Shown here: in pieces, positions 43,883 through 56,874 of the stretch
Numbering within the stretch: the first letter of the stretch is position 1
Layout: every line of letters starts with the position of its first letter
NCBI GenBank assembly: GCA_958450365.1
Contig: CAUEEP010000757.1
Span: 357,001-421,000, forward strand
Direction of reading: 5' to 3'
DNA from: Mesorhabditis belari
Taxonomy: Eukaryota > Nematoda > Chromadorea > Rhabditida > Rhabditidae
Length of the DNA: 64,000 nucleotides
The notes under the pieces: generated by a model
Seen by the model: the letters and a program-made list of their open reading frames with translations, nothing else
Told to the model about the DNA's origin: nothing
The model's database searches: none
Translations under genes and position numbers: made by a program

Positions 43883-46800
43883 ATGGCAAAACGCCTGCCG
43901 CTTGATCTTCAAGTCAAAGGTAATAAAGCTATTTTATTGATTCATCGATTCATAGTATTGATTTAAACTAATAATCTGTATCAAATCACTTTTTTTTTCA
44001 TTTAAGAATAGTTGATATTAAGCGAATGCTAAAGGTTTTATCGTGTTTAAATATTATTTTAGACTTTTAAATGAAAAGATTAATGATAATACTTGTCATT
44101 TACTCTGCTTAGATAGTGATTTTTCTTGAATTAAGCATTTAAAAAATGAACTTAAGAGTTATAAAATGGATTTACTGATGGATGAGTGATGAAACTTTGA
44201 GCAGTTTTTTGAATAGTTTAAAGCTACACTACTGGACAATGAAATATGATATTTGAAAAAAGATCGATCGTCACTTTTGCGCGTCTGTAACTCCCTTGTC
44301 TTTGCCGTATTTCTAAATATTAGTATTACCATTGTGTAGCCCTTGAAAAGAGCTTTTCAGAAAAGTGGGTGAATGAGCTAGAAATTGAGCCATATATTAT
44401 AGATGGAGATTACCATTTATGCACTACTGGACAATGAAATATGATAATTGAAAAAAGATCGATCGTCACTTTCGCGCGTCTGTAACTCAACCAGCTTATA
44501 CGTATTTGTAAATCAGCTAATATTACTTGTTAGCCGTTCAAAAGAGCTTCAGAAATGGTTACACTATTATTTTAAACCCAAAGTTACAATGCTTTAATTT
44601 TAACTTCCTGTGCTTGAATGGAAGTAATTAGATCGATTAGACAACATATAACTAGCAAAATAAGCTGTTCAGACGCTATATTAAACTCCCTTGTCTTTAC
44701 CGTATTTCTAAATACCAATATTACCATTGTGTAGCCGTTGAAAAGAGCTTTCAGAAAATGTATAACACTAATAGTTTAAACTCAAAGACAAGAGAGTTAC
44801 AGACGCGCGAAAGTGACGATCGTTTTTCAAATATGATATTTCATTGTCCAGTGCTGTATCTTAGTTACGATAAGCAAACCTACAGGCCTAACCTACAAAA
44901 CTATAGTTTAAAGCTATCTCTTTAAGCTATAAGATGTTATTGAAAATGTAAATCTTAAGAATGACTTTTCAGATGAGAATTCTTTCCTTGGCGATCCATT
45001 TGAGAATTACTGTGAGGGAGCTTCGTTCAACATTTTCCAATTTCTTACAGAAGGCACCGAAGGAGAGTGAGTTTTTTTTTTGTGTGTGGAGAATTTATAA
45101 AATTACTGATATTTCTGATATTTCTGATATTTCTGATATCTCCTTTATTTCCATGATTTCTCTTTCCTTTCCTTCTACACTTTTTCTACACCTTTCCTTC
45201 TTTCCTTCTTCCACAAAACATTTACACTTTTTCCTTTCATCGTTTCCTTTAATCAGCAATTTTTTTGCTGAAAACTTCATTGAAAAAACCTATTTTTCAC
45301 CTATATCATTGCTTTCTCTTATCAGAATTATTCAAAAAAAAACCAGAAAAACTTCAAACTTCATAGCTTTCTTTGCGATTGCTTTCATTTGCAACATTCA
45401 AAGCTTTCTAATCTTTTCAGATTCAAATATTGAGACTTTTTCAAAGGAATTCTGTTTGTTTGATAGCAATTTGATATTTCCTTTATTTCCAAATACATCT
45501 ATTTGAAGTTTTTATTATGAAAAAATCAAAATTTACATTAGATTTCAAAAATTTAAATTTACCATTGCTTTTTTCAACTTCATTTCAATCTAAATTCCTC
45601 CTTTATTTTCCTCAACCTTTCTTTTACTAGTTTGGCCTTTTTTTTTTAAATCCTTTACCAGCTTTTTCTTTTTCTAGACTTTCTTTGCCTTCCCTTTCTT
45701 GAATCAAATTCTTTAACTGCTTTTTAAATAAACAAAAAAAACCGTTCCACATCTGTACAACAGCCGCACTTCATAGCTTTTTGTTCTTTTTCAGGAAAAA
45801 CGATGATTTAAAGTCAATCTATAGCCGTAAAAAGTGACCCGACAAACGCAGACATTTTTTGTGTACACAAACTGACTAGAGACTGACTAAAGACTGACCT
45901 TGGGATGTCCCCATTCTTTCCCATCTCTTCCCGTCTCTTCCCATTCTTTCCCATCTCTTCCCATTCTCACTCTTTCTCTAGCCACTTCTTATTGTTCATC
46001 TTTTTGTGAGTCGATCCTGATCCTTTTCCCTTTCTCTAATCCTTTTAGCCGATCTCTTCTCTTCATCTTTTTCTTTTCTCAGAGTCAATCGAACCCTCGG
46101 CTGCCACCTTTTAGTATTCATCTGTAGCTCTATCCATCGCTCACCATTTTTCTCTAAACAACTGTCCCTTCCTGGACCTCACAGTGTTGATCTACTCATC
46201 TTCCCAATCCATCCCTTCTCTCTGATCTACTCATCTTCCCAATCCATCCCTTCTCTCTGATCTCTCTTCCCTCCTTGACCTCTCAACAATGGTCAGTTCC
46301 CCTTTCCCTTCTCATATCGGTGCCATTCTATAAATCGATTCCCTCTCATTTTTCTTTACTCTCTACTGTCCACATTTCTTTCTTTCTATGCCTTTTTGAG
46401 GCTTTTCGAGAGCGCTCGGAAAATAGCTCTAAAGAGTTGAACTCATTCAATGAGAATACGGTAGACGGGAATTCAAGAGGAAACCTGCAATGGAAAACAG
46501 TACAGAAATGTGAAAGTAATAAAAAAAATCAAAAAAAGTTAATAGCGTACAGACTGAGCCTCATACAGATTTCAAAAATTCTCGATTCTTTAGCTCTCAA
46601 CCAAACCTCATAGCAAAATATTTGCTATTTTCACTACAGCTCTTTCTCGATCTTTTAAAATTTCATAAAGAACACTTTGAATAACAATTTTTTTGCTAGC
46701 GATGCCCTTTTTCTTTTCATTTCTTTCATTTCCCGCGAAAAAAACTTTTGATTTTTGCCTTTACAATTTCAAAGATTCATTCAAAAGTGAATTCAATCAA

Positions 46801-49800
46801 ATTTTGGCGCTCAAATATAAATGCTTACTTTAAAAAAAACCCCCCTTTTCAATTTTCAATAAGATAAATATCTTCTTAAACATTCCCCTTTTACTATCAC
46901 CGATTTCCTCTTTTTGACCACACTTTTTTGAGGCAGACAGGGGCTCCGTGCCAGGGGGTACTTTGAGGGGCCCGCCGGGGACAGAAGGAGCTAAAGGGGT
47001 AGACTTGGCCCTGGCCCCTTGCAATATAGAACAAAATGGAGAGAGCTCAGTGAGTGGAACACTTGCCCTTTCCCTCTTCTCCTTTTCATTGCCCGTCTTC
47101 TTCTATCGAATCGGAATCGAGAACGAAGCTCTCCCTTGTACTGGTTAATACCGGGTGTCTCCGCGAAAAAAATTGACTCCATAAAAAAGAAAAAAGGAGC
47201 CTGATTAGGATGCCAATCGACACACCCTTCAAGAAGAAAAAGGAAAATGGAAAGCATTCATTTAATCTCAGGTCACTAGATGAGGCTGAGGCAAAGATTT
47301 GACTAATTGCCTTCCTCTTAACCCAGTCTCAGCCTCGCCATAGAATATTTTTCTGAATCCAATCCACTTGTCTTTTAAAAAGTGAACTTGGCCCTGTTCC
47401 CCAATCATTTGGATTTTCTCTTTACCCGTTCTTGAGCAAAGATTTGACGAGTTCTACCATTTGAACCGAACTTGGCCCGTTCTCCAATCATTTGGATTTC
47501 CTTTTTACCCGTTCTTGAGCAAAGAGCAAAGACAAAGACGAGTTCTACCATTTGAATCGATTCAAGCTCAATTAAACAACAAAGATTCAAAGCTTTGTGA
47601 AAAGTTCAAAGCTTGATTTCATGCTTGAAAGTTGAAATTCTTGAAAGTCAGCACTGGAAAGTTGCTTTGAAGCATCCACTTATTGGTCTACTGCAACAGA
47701 TTCTGGCTTTTGTTCTGCGACGAAATGCTCTCGAAATCACTGCCTACCCGTGAGCCTCATTCACTGTCCCAATCCCAGTCTCGTTTCCCAATTCCCTCGA
47801 TTCCCAATCTCTCTCCACTTACCTCCCTTGTTGGCGTTGTTTCTATTCCCTCTCCTCTTCATCGTTTCGACTCATCGGTGCCAGTTGGAGAGAGGCCGAT
47901 TCCCGCTTCAATAGATAACAGAATCACTGACCAAAGTGACCAATGCATTCATAGAAAACTTTCGCCAACCATCATGCAACCCGTCTCCATCAATAGTCGA
48001 TCATTCACTTATTCAAATCCAAATTTTTATAACCCTTTCCTACCAAAGTATACGTCAGTCGAGAAAAAGTTTCTTCATTTGCTCAGGTGTTTAGACAAAG
48101 AATTTTAATTCGTTATTTTTGTTATTTGTTTTTAAAGAATATTTTCAGTACCCCGGTCGATTCACCGCAAAATCCCCGCCAACAGAATCAACAACAGCAT
48201 TTACAACAGAATGGGAATCAGAGAAACGGTAAACTTTTGAATGGATTACTTAGATAATTATCTTATGTATCTATTTCTAAATCTATAATCAAATTTCCAG
48301 TAATGTATCAAGCCGGCCGTTTGCCCGATTCGCCACCAATCACCGAAGTGTCCGGGCCTGGCTCGTCCGCTTCTCCGCACAGCCGCAACTCCGACAGTCC
48401 CTACAGTCCACAAGAATATCAATATGGAGGTAAAGATTTGAATTTAACATTTAAAAATAAATTCTACATCATTGTACTGTGAAATAGTTCACTTTACAAC
48501 TTTTTTTTTAAACTATTCTTGTCATTAGTACCTGTGCGTACCGCTTTCTTTTCTCCATTCTTGAAAAAAATCGGAATTGATTGGGAAAATTTGATGTTTA
48601 TGTAAGAGTAGAGTTTAAACTTTTATTTAAAATTTTAGTAATGCCTGGTCATAATGGAAACGGATTGATCTTGACGGCCGCTGAACTCCAACAAAATCTC
48701 ATCAATCCGCACACGGATCTTTTCCAACAGCAAATCCCCGGCGTAAGTTGCTTATTTACATCATTATAGATATTTAGATTTATTATCTAATATATGATTT
48801 TCTTTTCTAGATGACTGGTCGTGTCATTCATCCACATCCGTTAGCCAGCCCACCATCAGTGAACAGCTACATCAACTACCCGCAACAACCCACCCCGGCT
48901 AGTATGACACAAGTGAGAGTTTGCATTTGTTTGTTTTTATTTCTAGTATTAGATTTTATATTAAATATCTATTTTAGGTCTCTCCCCAGCCAACCAATCA
49001 ACGAATGAACGGGAATTTTTATGATGAATCGATGATGTATCAGAATAATTCGGGTTCTGATGGATCAATCAACTCAGCTGGTGTCCCGCCGGACTCAAAA
49101 AAGTGAGTAAACTGTAGTTTAGATCGGATCTTTTACCTTATAAATTTAGAAGAAGAATGCCAATGCCGGTGATGACTCACAACGGAATGCAGCCGATGTT
49201 GCAAAGTCCGGTTGGCACTGAATATGATGAGAATATGTATCATACTTCGGAGGTAAGCTGGCTATAGATTATATAGATGTTTATAAGTTTTAATTACATA
49301 TAGAATCTTTTCTATTCCAGCGAATGATTCAATTCAACGAGTACAAGCCTGAGATGTGGCAACCGCTCTTTGACGTCAATCATCAGCAACTATCGCATCT
49401 TGTGGTTCGTATAATTTTGTCATTTTATCATTTTATCATTTTAGACTCATGTCGTTGCTGATAAAGGATTCAATTTCTCTGGAATGGACACATGTTTCGT
49501 GAATCAAAAGAAAAATCATTTCCAGGCAAGTTTTTTCAAGATTTAAAGTGCAAAAACGAAATTTGGTAATAGGAAATTGCCCTTTTTTTCACAAAAATCC
49601 TGTCTTTTACTTAGTACTTTCATAGTTGCACTTTTTGAAAAAAAAAGATTTCACAAAAAATGCCCAGAGAAACGGTACACGCAAGAATTTTTGTTTGTGA
49701 TGGTCAGTTTTCCCGGGGGTTTTTGAGAAAAGAATGAGAATTTTGAGAGAAAATGGGAAAACGAGAGTGACGAGAGTGTTCTTGCATGTCTTTTCTCTCT

Positions 49801-52800
49801 TTTCTCTTTTCTCTTTTCTCTTTTCTAGGGGGGTCGGGCGTGCCGCTCAGTACCGCCCCAACCCCGCAAAAAGCTGAGTTGTGTAGGCCTTGAGGGGCAA
49901 AAGACCAAAGACACCGCTCAACCTCAACAACCATTTACGGGGATCGGGCAGAAAATCGAGAGTTTTTAGAATAATAACAGTACGAAATTGTAAGAATTCA
50001 GCTTCTGAGCTAGAGCTTTAGATTGGGATTTACTGAATCAGTTGAATGATTGACTTCCTTTGAGCCGTGCACTGAATCAGTGTACTACTTTGAGCCGTGT
50101 ACTGAATCAGTTGAATGATTGACTTCCTTTGAGCCATTTACTGTATCAGTTGAACGATTGACTTCATTTAAGTCGTGTACTGAATCAGTGTACTACTTTG
50201 AGCCATTTACTGAATCAGTTGAATGATTGACTTCCTTTAAGCCATGTACTAGATCGGTGTACTACGTGTACGTTTATTGAGTCGGTTGAATGATTTATTG
50301 TATACTTTAAGGTCAGGTTTTACCCTATCACAGTTTACCTGAAAAACACTTGAACATTCAACAACTCATGGCTTACTTAAGTTTAAACTTTTCAGATCAC
50401 TGTCAACATCGAGGCTCAAGACTCGCTACCGGCTCGTTTCGTTCGTGTAAACGGTGAACTCAAACCGATCAAAGAGTTTCGAATTGGATTCGCTGGGGTG
50501 AAATGGGAACTGCAAACGAGCGAAATTGCGATTAAACAATCACAAACCGATCGAAAACCTCAGCCACATACACCTGTTCAGTAAGTTCTTTCTTGTAAAG
50601 CTAATCAAAACGATATCGTTATACAGATTCGAGTTCAAAGAGCGTCAATTAACGAAAGTGACTGTTCCACGTCTTCATTTTTCGGAGACAACAATGTCGA
50701 ATCAACGAAAAAGCGGAAAACCGAACCCGGATCAACGCTATTTCATTCTAATCGTTCGACTTTTTGCCGTCACTGAGCAAGGAGAGCAAATCGTTTTCCA
50801 AATGTTCTGCTCAGAGAAAGTGATTGTCAGGGTTAGTTCTTAACATTTATTCAATCATCATAATCAAGTTTCCTTTCCGGGTAATTGTAATATTCTTGCC
50901 AATTGACAGGGAGCTCATTGTAAGTATCATCATTCAATCGTTGTACCCAGAATGGATGATCATGGATTTCTCCCTCTTTTACTACTTCAAATTCAGGCAG
51001 TTCTTCTAGAATGATAAAATTTGGAGAATATTCATTGAATTGAATAGATTTAACCTATCGGATCGACATATTCCATTCCCGGGTCTCCTTCTCGTTTCAT
51101 TGGCTCTTTCGGTGGTCCCAATTTGTCATCAGTGCATCCAATCCAAACCGGGATTACATGACGATGCTCATGACCATCAACTTCAGAATAGGAAATTACC
51201 TAGAATACCGTAAAAAGCACGTTATCAGCGTAAATATAAGCCCTCCTTTTTACCATTAGCAATCTAACTTTAAACTCAAATATCTCCATCTTGGATTATT
51301 CAATTTCAATTTACTTGATATCATTAGATTTGCCAAGTCTTTCTCTATCGATTGGTATAAAAAGTATTTCAATTTCACAGCTCAACATCAAGAAATTTGA
51401 GCTTAAAGTTAGATTTCCAATGGCAAAGGCCAAAAATGCGATTTCCAAAGAAATATTGAGAAAAATAGAGCGATCGATCACTCAAATACATCTCATCTAA
51501 TTAATTTTATCGATTTCTCATTCAATTCACCTCTAAAGCATAGGAAATCACGACCACATTCCAGTAGCTGACCTCAATTGATGGAGTGATATGTGGAGGA
51601 ATGTGTAATGCCCATTCCTAGATAGATTTTTATGGAAAATCTTTGTTTTTCTAGATTTCTAGATTAGAATATCAAAACCTATACTAATCTAGAACAAAAC
51701 CAATCTAGATTAGAATATCAAAAACCTATTGTAAGCCCACCTCCGGCCATAAATCCTTATTCTCCGGACTTTCCACCGATGTCACTAGCCTTTCTGTGCA
51801 ATAACTGCCATCCTAAAGATGATTTATTATATAATTCTAATATCCTTTTCCAGTTTAACAGCTATTCTTACACTTTTCAACCCAGGTTGTCTCAATCTCC
51901 TTTGTTGAATCAATGACATTCGAACTCTCTTCGCTGGTCCGTAAACTGTCGCGAAAATCCATTTCCCTTTTTGGAAATTACGTTGAGTCATTGTCATACC
52001 AAATCTTAATTTATAGATAATTTTGAAATCCATTATTCAAACCAACTTTCCAAGTTTCTCATGAAAACCCGCAGTGAACTCCTCTCTTGCCCAAGTGTCC
52101 ACCCAACGAGTCACTTGAAAATCTCGTTCTCCCTCGAGCTAAGCGAATCTAATGTAAAAATATTAATTCACCTTACTTGATTGATTTTCCAAGAGCTTGT
52201 TGTCACTTTTACCGTATATTTGATATCTTCACCTAAAGATGGCGGTAAGATATGAGTATCGTATTGATTGTCGAGAAAGGGGAGACCAATCTAAAGTCGT
52301 TGTATCAATAAAATTTAAAGCTTTATCAAAACAAACTTTCACTCGATGTTCTCCAGGTGAAAAAAGGGTTCTCGGATCGGTTGTGACAATCGATTTATAT
52401 CGAATAAACTCATACCAACTAGGGCCCGCTCGAACCTCACCGATCATCATCAATCTAGGACTTGGGATTACGGGAAATATACAGTACAGCTTTATAGATA
52501 TCTATAGAATAAAACTAGCACAAAACTGGGCAAGTTCTAGTTTTGTAGAATGTAAATATTGAAACCTCAATGACCGCAATGGTCTTGGATCTCTTGAATT
52601 GACGACAAAAGCTACTTCACAGAAAGCATTATGTAATCCATCATCGGAAACGATTCTCAAACCATCAATATCGATTGAGTAAAGACCACGTGAACGGGCA
52701 TCCAAGTCTCTAGATTTGATTTTAAGAAATGAATGGCAAAAGTGGATGCAAGGGGAATTGAACCCAAGGTGAGGTCCAGACCTACTCCCTACTAGCCAGA

Positions 52801-55800
52801 GGCTCTACCATTGAGCCTGCTTCCCCAAAGAAGAAATAGGAAACAAAGTTCAATTCTGATTATTCTTTACCTCTGTTTTGTGACTTCATCCAAATCATCG
52901 ATCTCCGAATCACAATCATCATCATCTTCACTATCATCATTCTCATCAACCGCCCTTTTGTGCAAACGATCTCTTTTATCTGGCTCACCTTCATGATGCT
53001 GAACTTTTCTTAATCCAAATTTTGAATTCAAAACACTCACACTTATATGCTCACTATTGAGAATCATTGGATGATAGATATCCACCCATTTACTCGCTGA
53101 TTGAGCCTTGATTTGAAGAAGAACGAAATACTTGATAGCTAACACATTCCAGAGACTCATTTCTATTGATGTATGCAGATTTTTCGGCACTTTTAACCTT
53201 ATATGCCCTTTTCCGTTCCCAATCTGTTTCTGTTCGGTGACAAGTTCTTGTCGAATTGTTTCAATCGCCATATGATGACCAGGATCAGCGCTTCGAAATT
53301 CCATCGTTTTAAGCAAAGTGACACGCGCTTGTTGCAGCTTTTGAGTGCAATCGAGATCCCATCTAGATATTGGATAAATTGAAATTACTTTAAAGTCATT
53401 GTACTATGTGCTTTGGACTCAAAAATCTCTGGCGCACTGAGCTCATGAAATCATACCGTTCTTTCAAGGAAAGTCAAGTATTCTGTGCACTAGAAAGTAT
53501 GTGTGTCCATGAGCACAAAGTTTGCGAGACTAGCCTCTGACTTGGCCAGTTCTTAAACCCCACTTGAACTCGATCTCATCATCCCATGTATAAGCTCCCT
53601 TCTCCAATTGAATATATCCATTCAAAGCCGTGCAATTCTTATGAAAGAGTCCACCATGTCCTGGTTAAAAGAATTGTCACAAATATTTTCAAATTCTCTC
53701 ACCAACACACTCATTCACCACTTGTTTTGTCTCAAATGCGGCTATATGAGGCATCTTCAGCTTCAGCGTTCTTCTCACAAAGAAAATTTTCTCTACATGA
53801 TGATTTAGAAACCATGGATCGATAGAGGCTCGAACACTAGGAATATAATTTTTAAAGACTTTTAGTTATCTAAAATAAAAATATGCACATTTATTGTGGT
53901 AAAATGTAGGGAAAAAGCGAAAAATCTAGCAAGTGGGATTGAACCTTTGATCCCCCGAGTAGGATACAGGGTGCGTAGCCAGTTGGCCATCGCGACTTAG
54001 CCGATAGTGGGCTAGATAATTTAGTAGTACCTGTACTCGATAAAAGTCCCTCTCATCACTTCCATTGACGGCGGGAAACGATTGAGCCAAGCCTCGACTT
54101 CAACTCTAGAAAATTCTTTTAGAGATAAGATTTATTATACTAATAACTATTTAGCTTTACTAGAGAGAGATTTGAGAGCTTTTTTTTGAACAATTTCCTT
54201 ACGTATGACTCGTCTCTCCTTGCCCGGCCACCACCCAAGCTTGCTCGTGTAAAAACTCGTAAACCAAATCATTCTGCCGTCGAACATATCCCCGAAATAC
54301 GATCTGAAACTTTTGAAAATCAGAAAATATGAAATTCCTAATTCCACCTGACAGGAATGCTTTAAATCACTGTTGTTATCGATGACGACTTTTGCCACCA
54401 ATCGCTCATCTTTATCCGAATAGTACAACTCTTTCGTCTCTAATTCCACAACTTTAGCAAAAGTTTTTGGTGGAACATTTGTATTCGAATTTGCTGGTTC
54501 GGCTGTCATTAGGAATATAAAGATTTTTGAAATTGTTTTTTGAGTGTTTTCGAATTTTCTTAGAGATGAGAAAGGTTTTTAGGGTTGCCAGGCATCCAAA
54601 GATCTCAGGGAATTTCTAAGTACCCTAGTTTTTTTCTGTCTGAATTGTGAAAGAACATAAAATAACAATAAGATAAAATAAAAATCAAATAAATATCTGA
54701 ATTTTAGGCAACAAATCCCGGGCAATTCGAGCAACCGGATGTCGACTTGAACTTCGCGAAAACCGGTGATTTGATGATATGGCCTGGGAAAATGCATGTT
54801 GGATCGGATAAACAAGTGGAAAAGGTAGAAAAAAGAGTATAGATAAGGACTATAATTCAAAGTATACAACTTTTAAAGTTTTTTTTCTATTAGTAAAAGT
54901 ATTAACAATATTCTAGAACGCCGCGTTTTCTGTGGCTGGTGATGTTTGCATCACAGGCTCCTATTCTCGTCCATCTGATGAACGACTCAAATGCAATATT
55001 CACACGATTGATAAAGCGCAAGCGATTGAGCGAATGAAACAATATGATCTCGTTGTCTATGATTATAAACCCGAGATTGCTGAAGCGTGGAATTTGGATG
55101 AAAGAAGCAAGGTCAGTTGGGAATCACTTTTGCAAGCTTTGAGCTGCTGAGCTGAGCTGAGCTTTGAGCTCTTGAGCTTGCGAACTTAAACTTATTCTTT
55201 GTTTACAACTTTGCAAGTTTTCTATTCTGATTTTAAGTCTACAAATCTCCTCCTAGACTATAAACTCTTGAATTTCCAGACTCGTGCCGGTGTGATTGCT
55301 CAACAACTTCGCGAGGTCTACCCTGAAGCCGTTGCAACAAACGGAGAATTCCTAACAATTGATGAGAATCGTCTCTTCTTTGATAATATGGTTGTCACTC
55401 AAGAACTATGGAATCTCACTCAAGAATTGGACAAGAAAATCGTTGACAATGTGGACGAATTGCAGAAGAGAATCAAGTTCTTGATGAGAAAGAAAGAGTT
55501 GATTGGATCGCTTGCTTCCGGGTTATCGGAGACAACCTCAGGATTTGGAGATTCGAAGAGTTACATCTCGATCTCACAACCATCACTTTATGATCCAAAA
55601 GAGAAAAGGAGACCGAAAAAGCAATGTCACAATCCATCGTGTCACAGGAATGAGCCGTTGTGCAACTCGAAATTTACACAGGTAACTGATTTAGAAATGA
55701 TTTGTAATAATATCTAGCCAATAGATTTTCCCAATCCATTTACAAAAGTCATTTTCAGGGTACCATTGTTGCCCTTGTCGTTATCATGGCTGCTTGTCTC

Positions 55801-56874
55801 CTCGCAATGTCCGCTCTTTATATTCTTGATTGGCACAACAGAAACAATAACGCTTTCTCTGTCTATGAATTAGCCTCTCATCCAAAACCGAAAACCGAAA
55901 ACAATGAAGATCTTGGATTCATGATTGAAACAGCTTGGGTAAGTGGAAATCTTTCTTTCTTTTATAATGAAAGTGAAACAAATCCCTTTCTAGGTGCCAG
56001 GCAGTCAACCAGGAGTCGATCCATTGATGGGTGTCTGCCGCCAATCCGAATGCCAACGCTATTGCTGCATCGATCCATACAAGAATAAAGCTGATGAATT
56101 GAAATTTGATGACTCTGATGGAAATGTTGCTTTAGCCACACATCAACAGGTATAATAAACTCTTTTTAGAACTTCACTGATTCATCTACAGGTCTTTGAC
56201 AAGCGATCCGTTCCATCAAATGGATTTAATTCGGAGAAAGTCTCGATTGAGATTCTTAATATGAATGTAACACTTGGAGACAACTATTGTATTAGTTGCA
56301 ATAAGCAGAGAGGAAGATTCAACTACTATATTCCGATCTCATCTTATATGCCGACGATTCCACTTCATATCAGAATCAAGTGAGTTTTTTAGCTGAGTTT
56401 TTTCGCTTTAGCTGGTTTCAGAATCTATAAGAATCCTTTTAGTGTTCCTCGTGGAAAGATCGTGAACAATTGTGGCTATTTGTCGTTGTTCCTGACGAAA
56501 TCATGCCAAACACAAAAGGATGAAAGTGTCGCATCACATCAAACATCAACACCCTACGCCACACAGGTTAGCAGGATTTTTTGCTCTTGCTTGCTCTTGC
56601 TGCTCTTGCTGCTCTTGCTCTAAACTGTAGCTGTAAATAATCTAGATCTAACCAATCAAACCAATCAAACGAATTTCAGATCTCCGAGAATGTCTTCGAG
56701 ATCTCTGCTGGTTCTTTTATGCAATCAGCTTATCGTTTCCGTGTCGGTTACACGACTGAAGCCTGCTATTCGCAAGGAGTTTTCGATGAATTCAACCTCG
56801 TTTTCTATCGTAAATGTGGAACTTCAAAATCACCACAAAATAATCATGCAATCTCTTCATTTGTCAAGGAGTGA
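43883..56874 (+). CDS. myrf: Myelin regulatory factor (MYRF) homolog, membrane-tethered transcription factor
   Basis: ER-anchored protein that trimerises, cuts itself and releases an N-terminal DNA-binding fragment. About 18 exons join in frame. Exons 1 (43883-43919, [12 protein letters not shown]), 2 (44973-45066) and 3 (47700-48086) are supported by phase only. Then [17 protein letters not shown], a Gln/Asn/Pro-rich part, and the Ndt80-like DNA-binding domain ([50 protein letters not shown]). [10 protein letters not shown] leads to the intramolecular chaperone/S74 autoprotease ([14 protein letters not shown], with the Ser-Lys dyad; [14 protein letters not shown]). A coiled coil, a membrane span ([20 protein letters not shown]) and a Cys-containing lumenal MYRF C-terminal domain follow. 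The intron after HFQ uses a GC donor (49526). The largest intron, 50833-54717, hosts an antisense gene. Confidence 0.92.
44228..44865. repeat. TIR element with internal duplication, in myrf intron 1
   Basis: CACTACTGGACAATGAAAT occurs at 44228 and again near 44421, each followed by GATCGATCGTCACTTT and CGCGTCTGTAACTC. The far end (44790-44865) is the inverted form, ending CATTGTCCAGTGCTG. So two direct left ends face one right end. Non-coding; a small Tc-like or other cut-and-paste MITE. Confidence 0.82.
45890..46270. other. Pyrimidine-rich intronic tract with 35-bp tandem copies
   Basis: C+T-rich runs (CCCATCTCTTCCCATTC) and two adjacent copies of a TCTACTCATCTTCCCAATCC-containing 35-bp segment at 46190-46260. 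Inside the proposed second myrf intron. The open frames here are low complexity. Confidence 0.6.
46930..47265. other. G+C-rich island in the myrf intron
   Basis: Unusual for the area: GGGGCTCCGTGCCAGGGGG and GGGGCCCGCCGGGGACAG runs, then a stretch with short frames on both strands. None joins the myrf frame. Could be an alternative first exon or promoter region for a shorter isoform, or inserted foreign DNA; no motif decides this. Confidence 0.35.
47385..47570. repeat. Tandem duplication of ~90 bp
   Basis: CCAATCATTTGGATTTTCTC through GACGAGTTCTACCATTTGAA occurs twice in a row with few changes, just 130 bp before myrf exon 3. Confidence 0.8.
50020..50290. repeat. ~62-bp tandem repeat in myrf intron
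   Basis: About four copies of GTACTGAATCAGTTGAATG plus ATTGACTTCCTTTGAGCC, some truncated. Lies in the intron preceding the ITVNIEAQ exon. Confidence 0.82.
51050..54509 (-). CDS. Tandem double-arrestin-domain protein, nested antisense in a myrf intron
   Basis: Arrestin-fold proteins act as adaptors for membrane receptors and ubiquitin ligases. From 54509: [82 protein letters not shown] and a C-domain with [20 protein letters not shown] and [10 protein letters not shown], then an acidic stretch ([20 protein letters not shown]). A frame-preserving join (phase 2, AG|A) then leads to a second module: [69 protein letters not shown] and VIPVWIGC, stop at 51050. Without the join, the first module would end at TAA 52867 and the second lacks a start codon, which argues for one gene. 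Two tRNA-like sequences lie in its introns. Confidence 0.72.
51250..51425. repeat. MITE-like repeat, same family as in lipase introns
   Basis: CCATTAGCAATCTAACTTT at the left and AAAGTTAGATTTCCAATGG at the right are inverted ends; the interior matches 6109-6292 closely (CTTTCTCTATCGATTG). It lies in the last intron of the double-arrestin gene. Confidence 0.78.
52744..52824 (-). tRNA. tRNA-like sequence with a long variable arm
   Basis: On the minus strand: acceptor GGAAGCA pairs 6 of 7 with TGCATCC; D stem CTC/GAG; anticodon stem CTCTG/GGGAG (4 of 5); variable arm AGGTC-TG-GACCT (5 bp); T loop TTCAATT with three G-C pairs. At 81 bases it fits a class II tRNA. The loop GCTAGTA lacks the usual U33, so the anticodon (TAG by position) is uncertain. 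It sits on the sense strand of the double-arrestin intron. Nematode-specific tRNAs with long V-arms are known; this could be one, or a tRNA-derived relic. Confidence 0.55.
53925..53996 (-). tRNA. tRNA-like sequence, Arg(CCT)-like, degenerate
   Basis: A box TGGCCAACTGGCTA and B box GGTTCAATCCC are clear. An anticodon arm CCTGT-ATCCTAC-TCGGG pairs 4 of 5, with U33 and CCT in the anticodon place. The 5' acceptor (GTCGCGA) no longer pairs with its 3' partner (TGCTAGA). Probably a decaying tRNA-Arg copy in an intron of the double-arrestin gene. Confidence 0.45.

Noticed and set aside
44961..45506. 181-codon plus-strand frame
   Set aside because: Only its first part overlaps a likely myrf exon, and that in a different frame; the rest is T-rich intron with ATTTCTGAT repeats.
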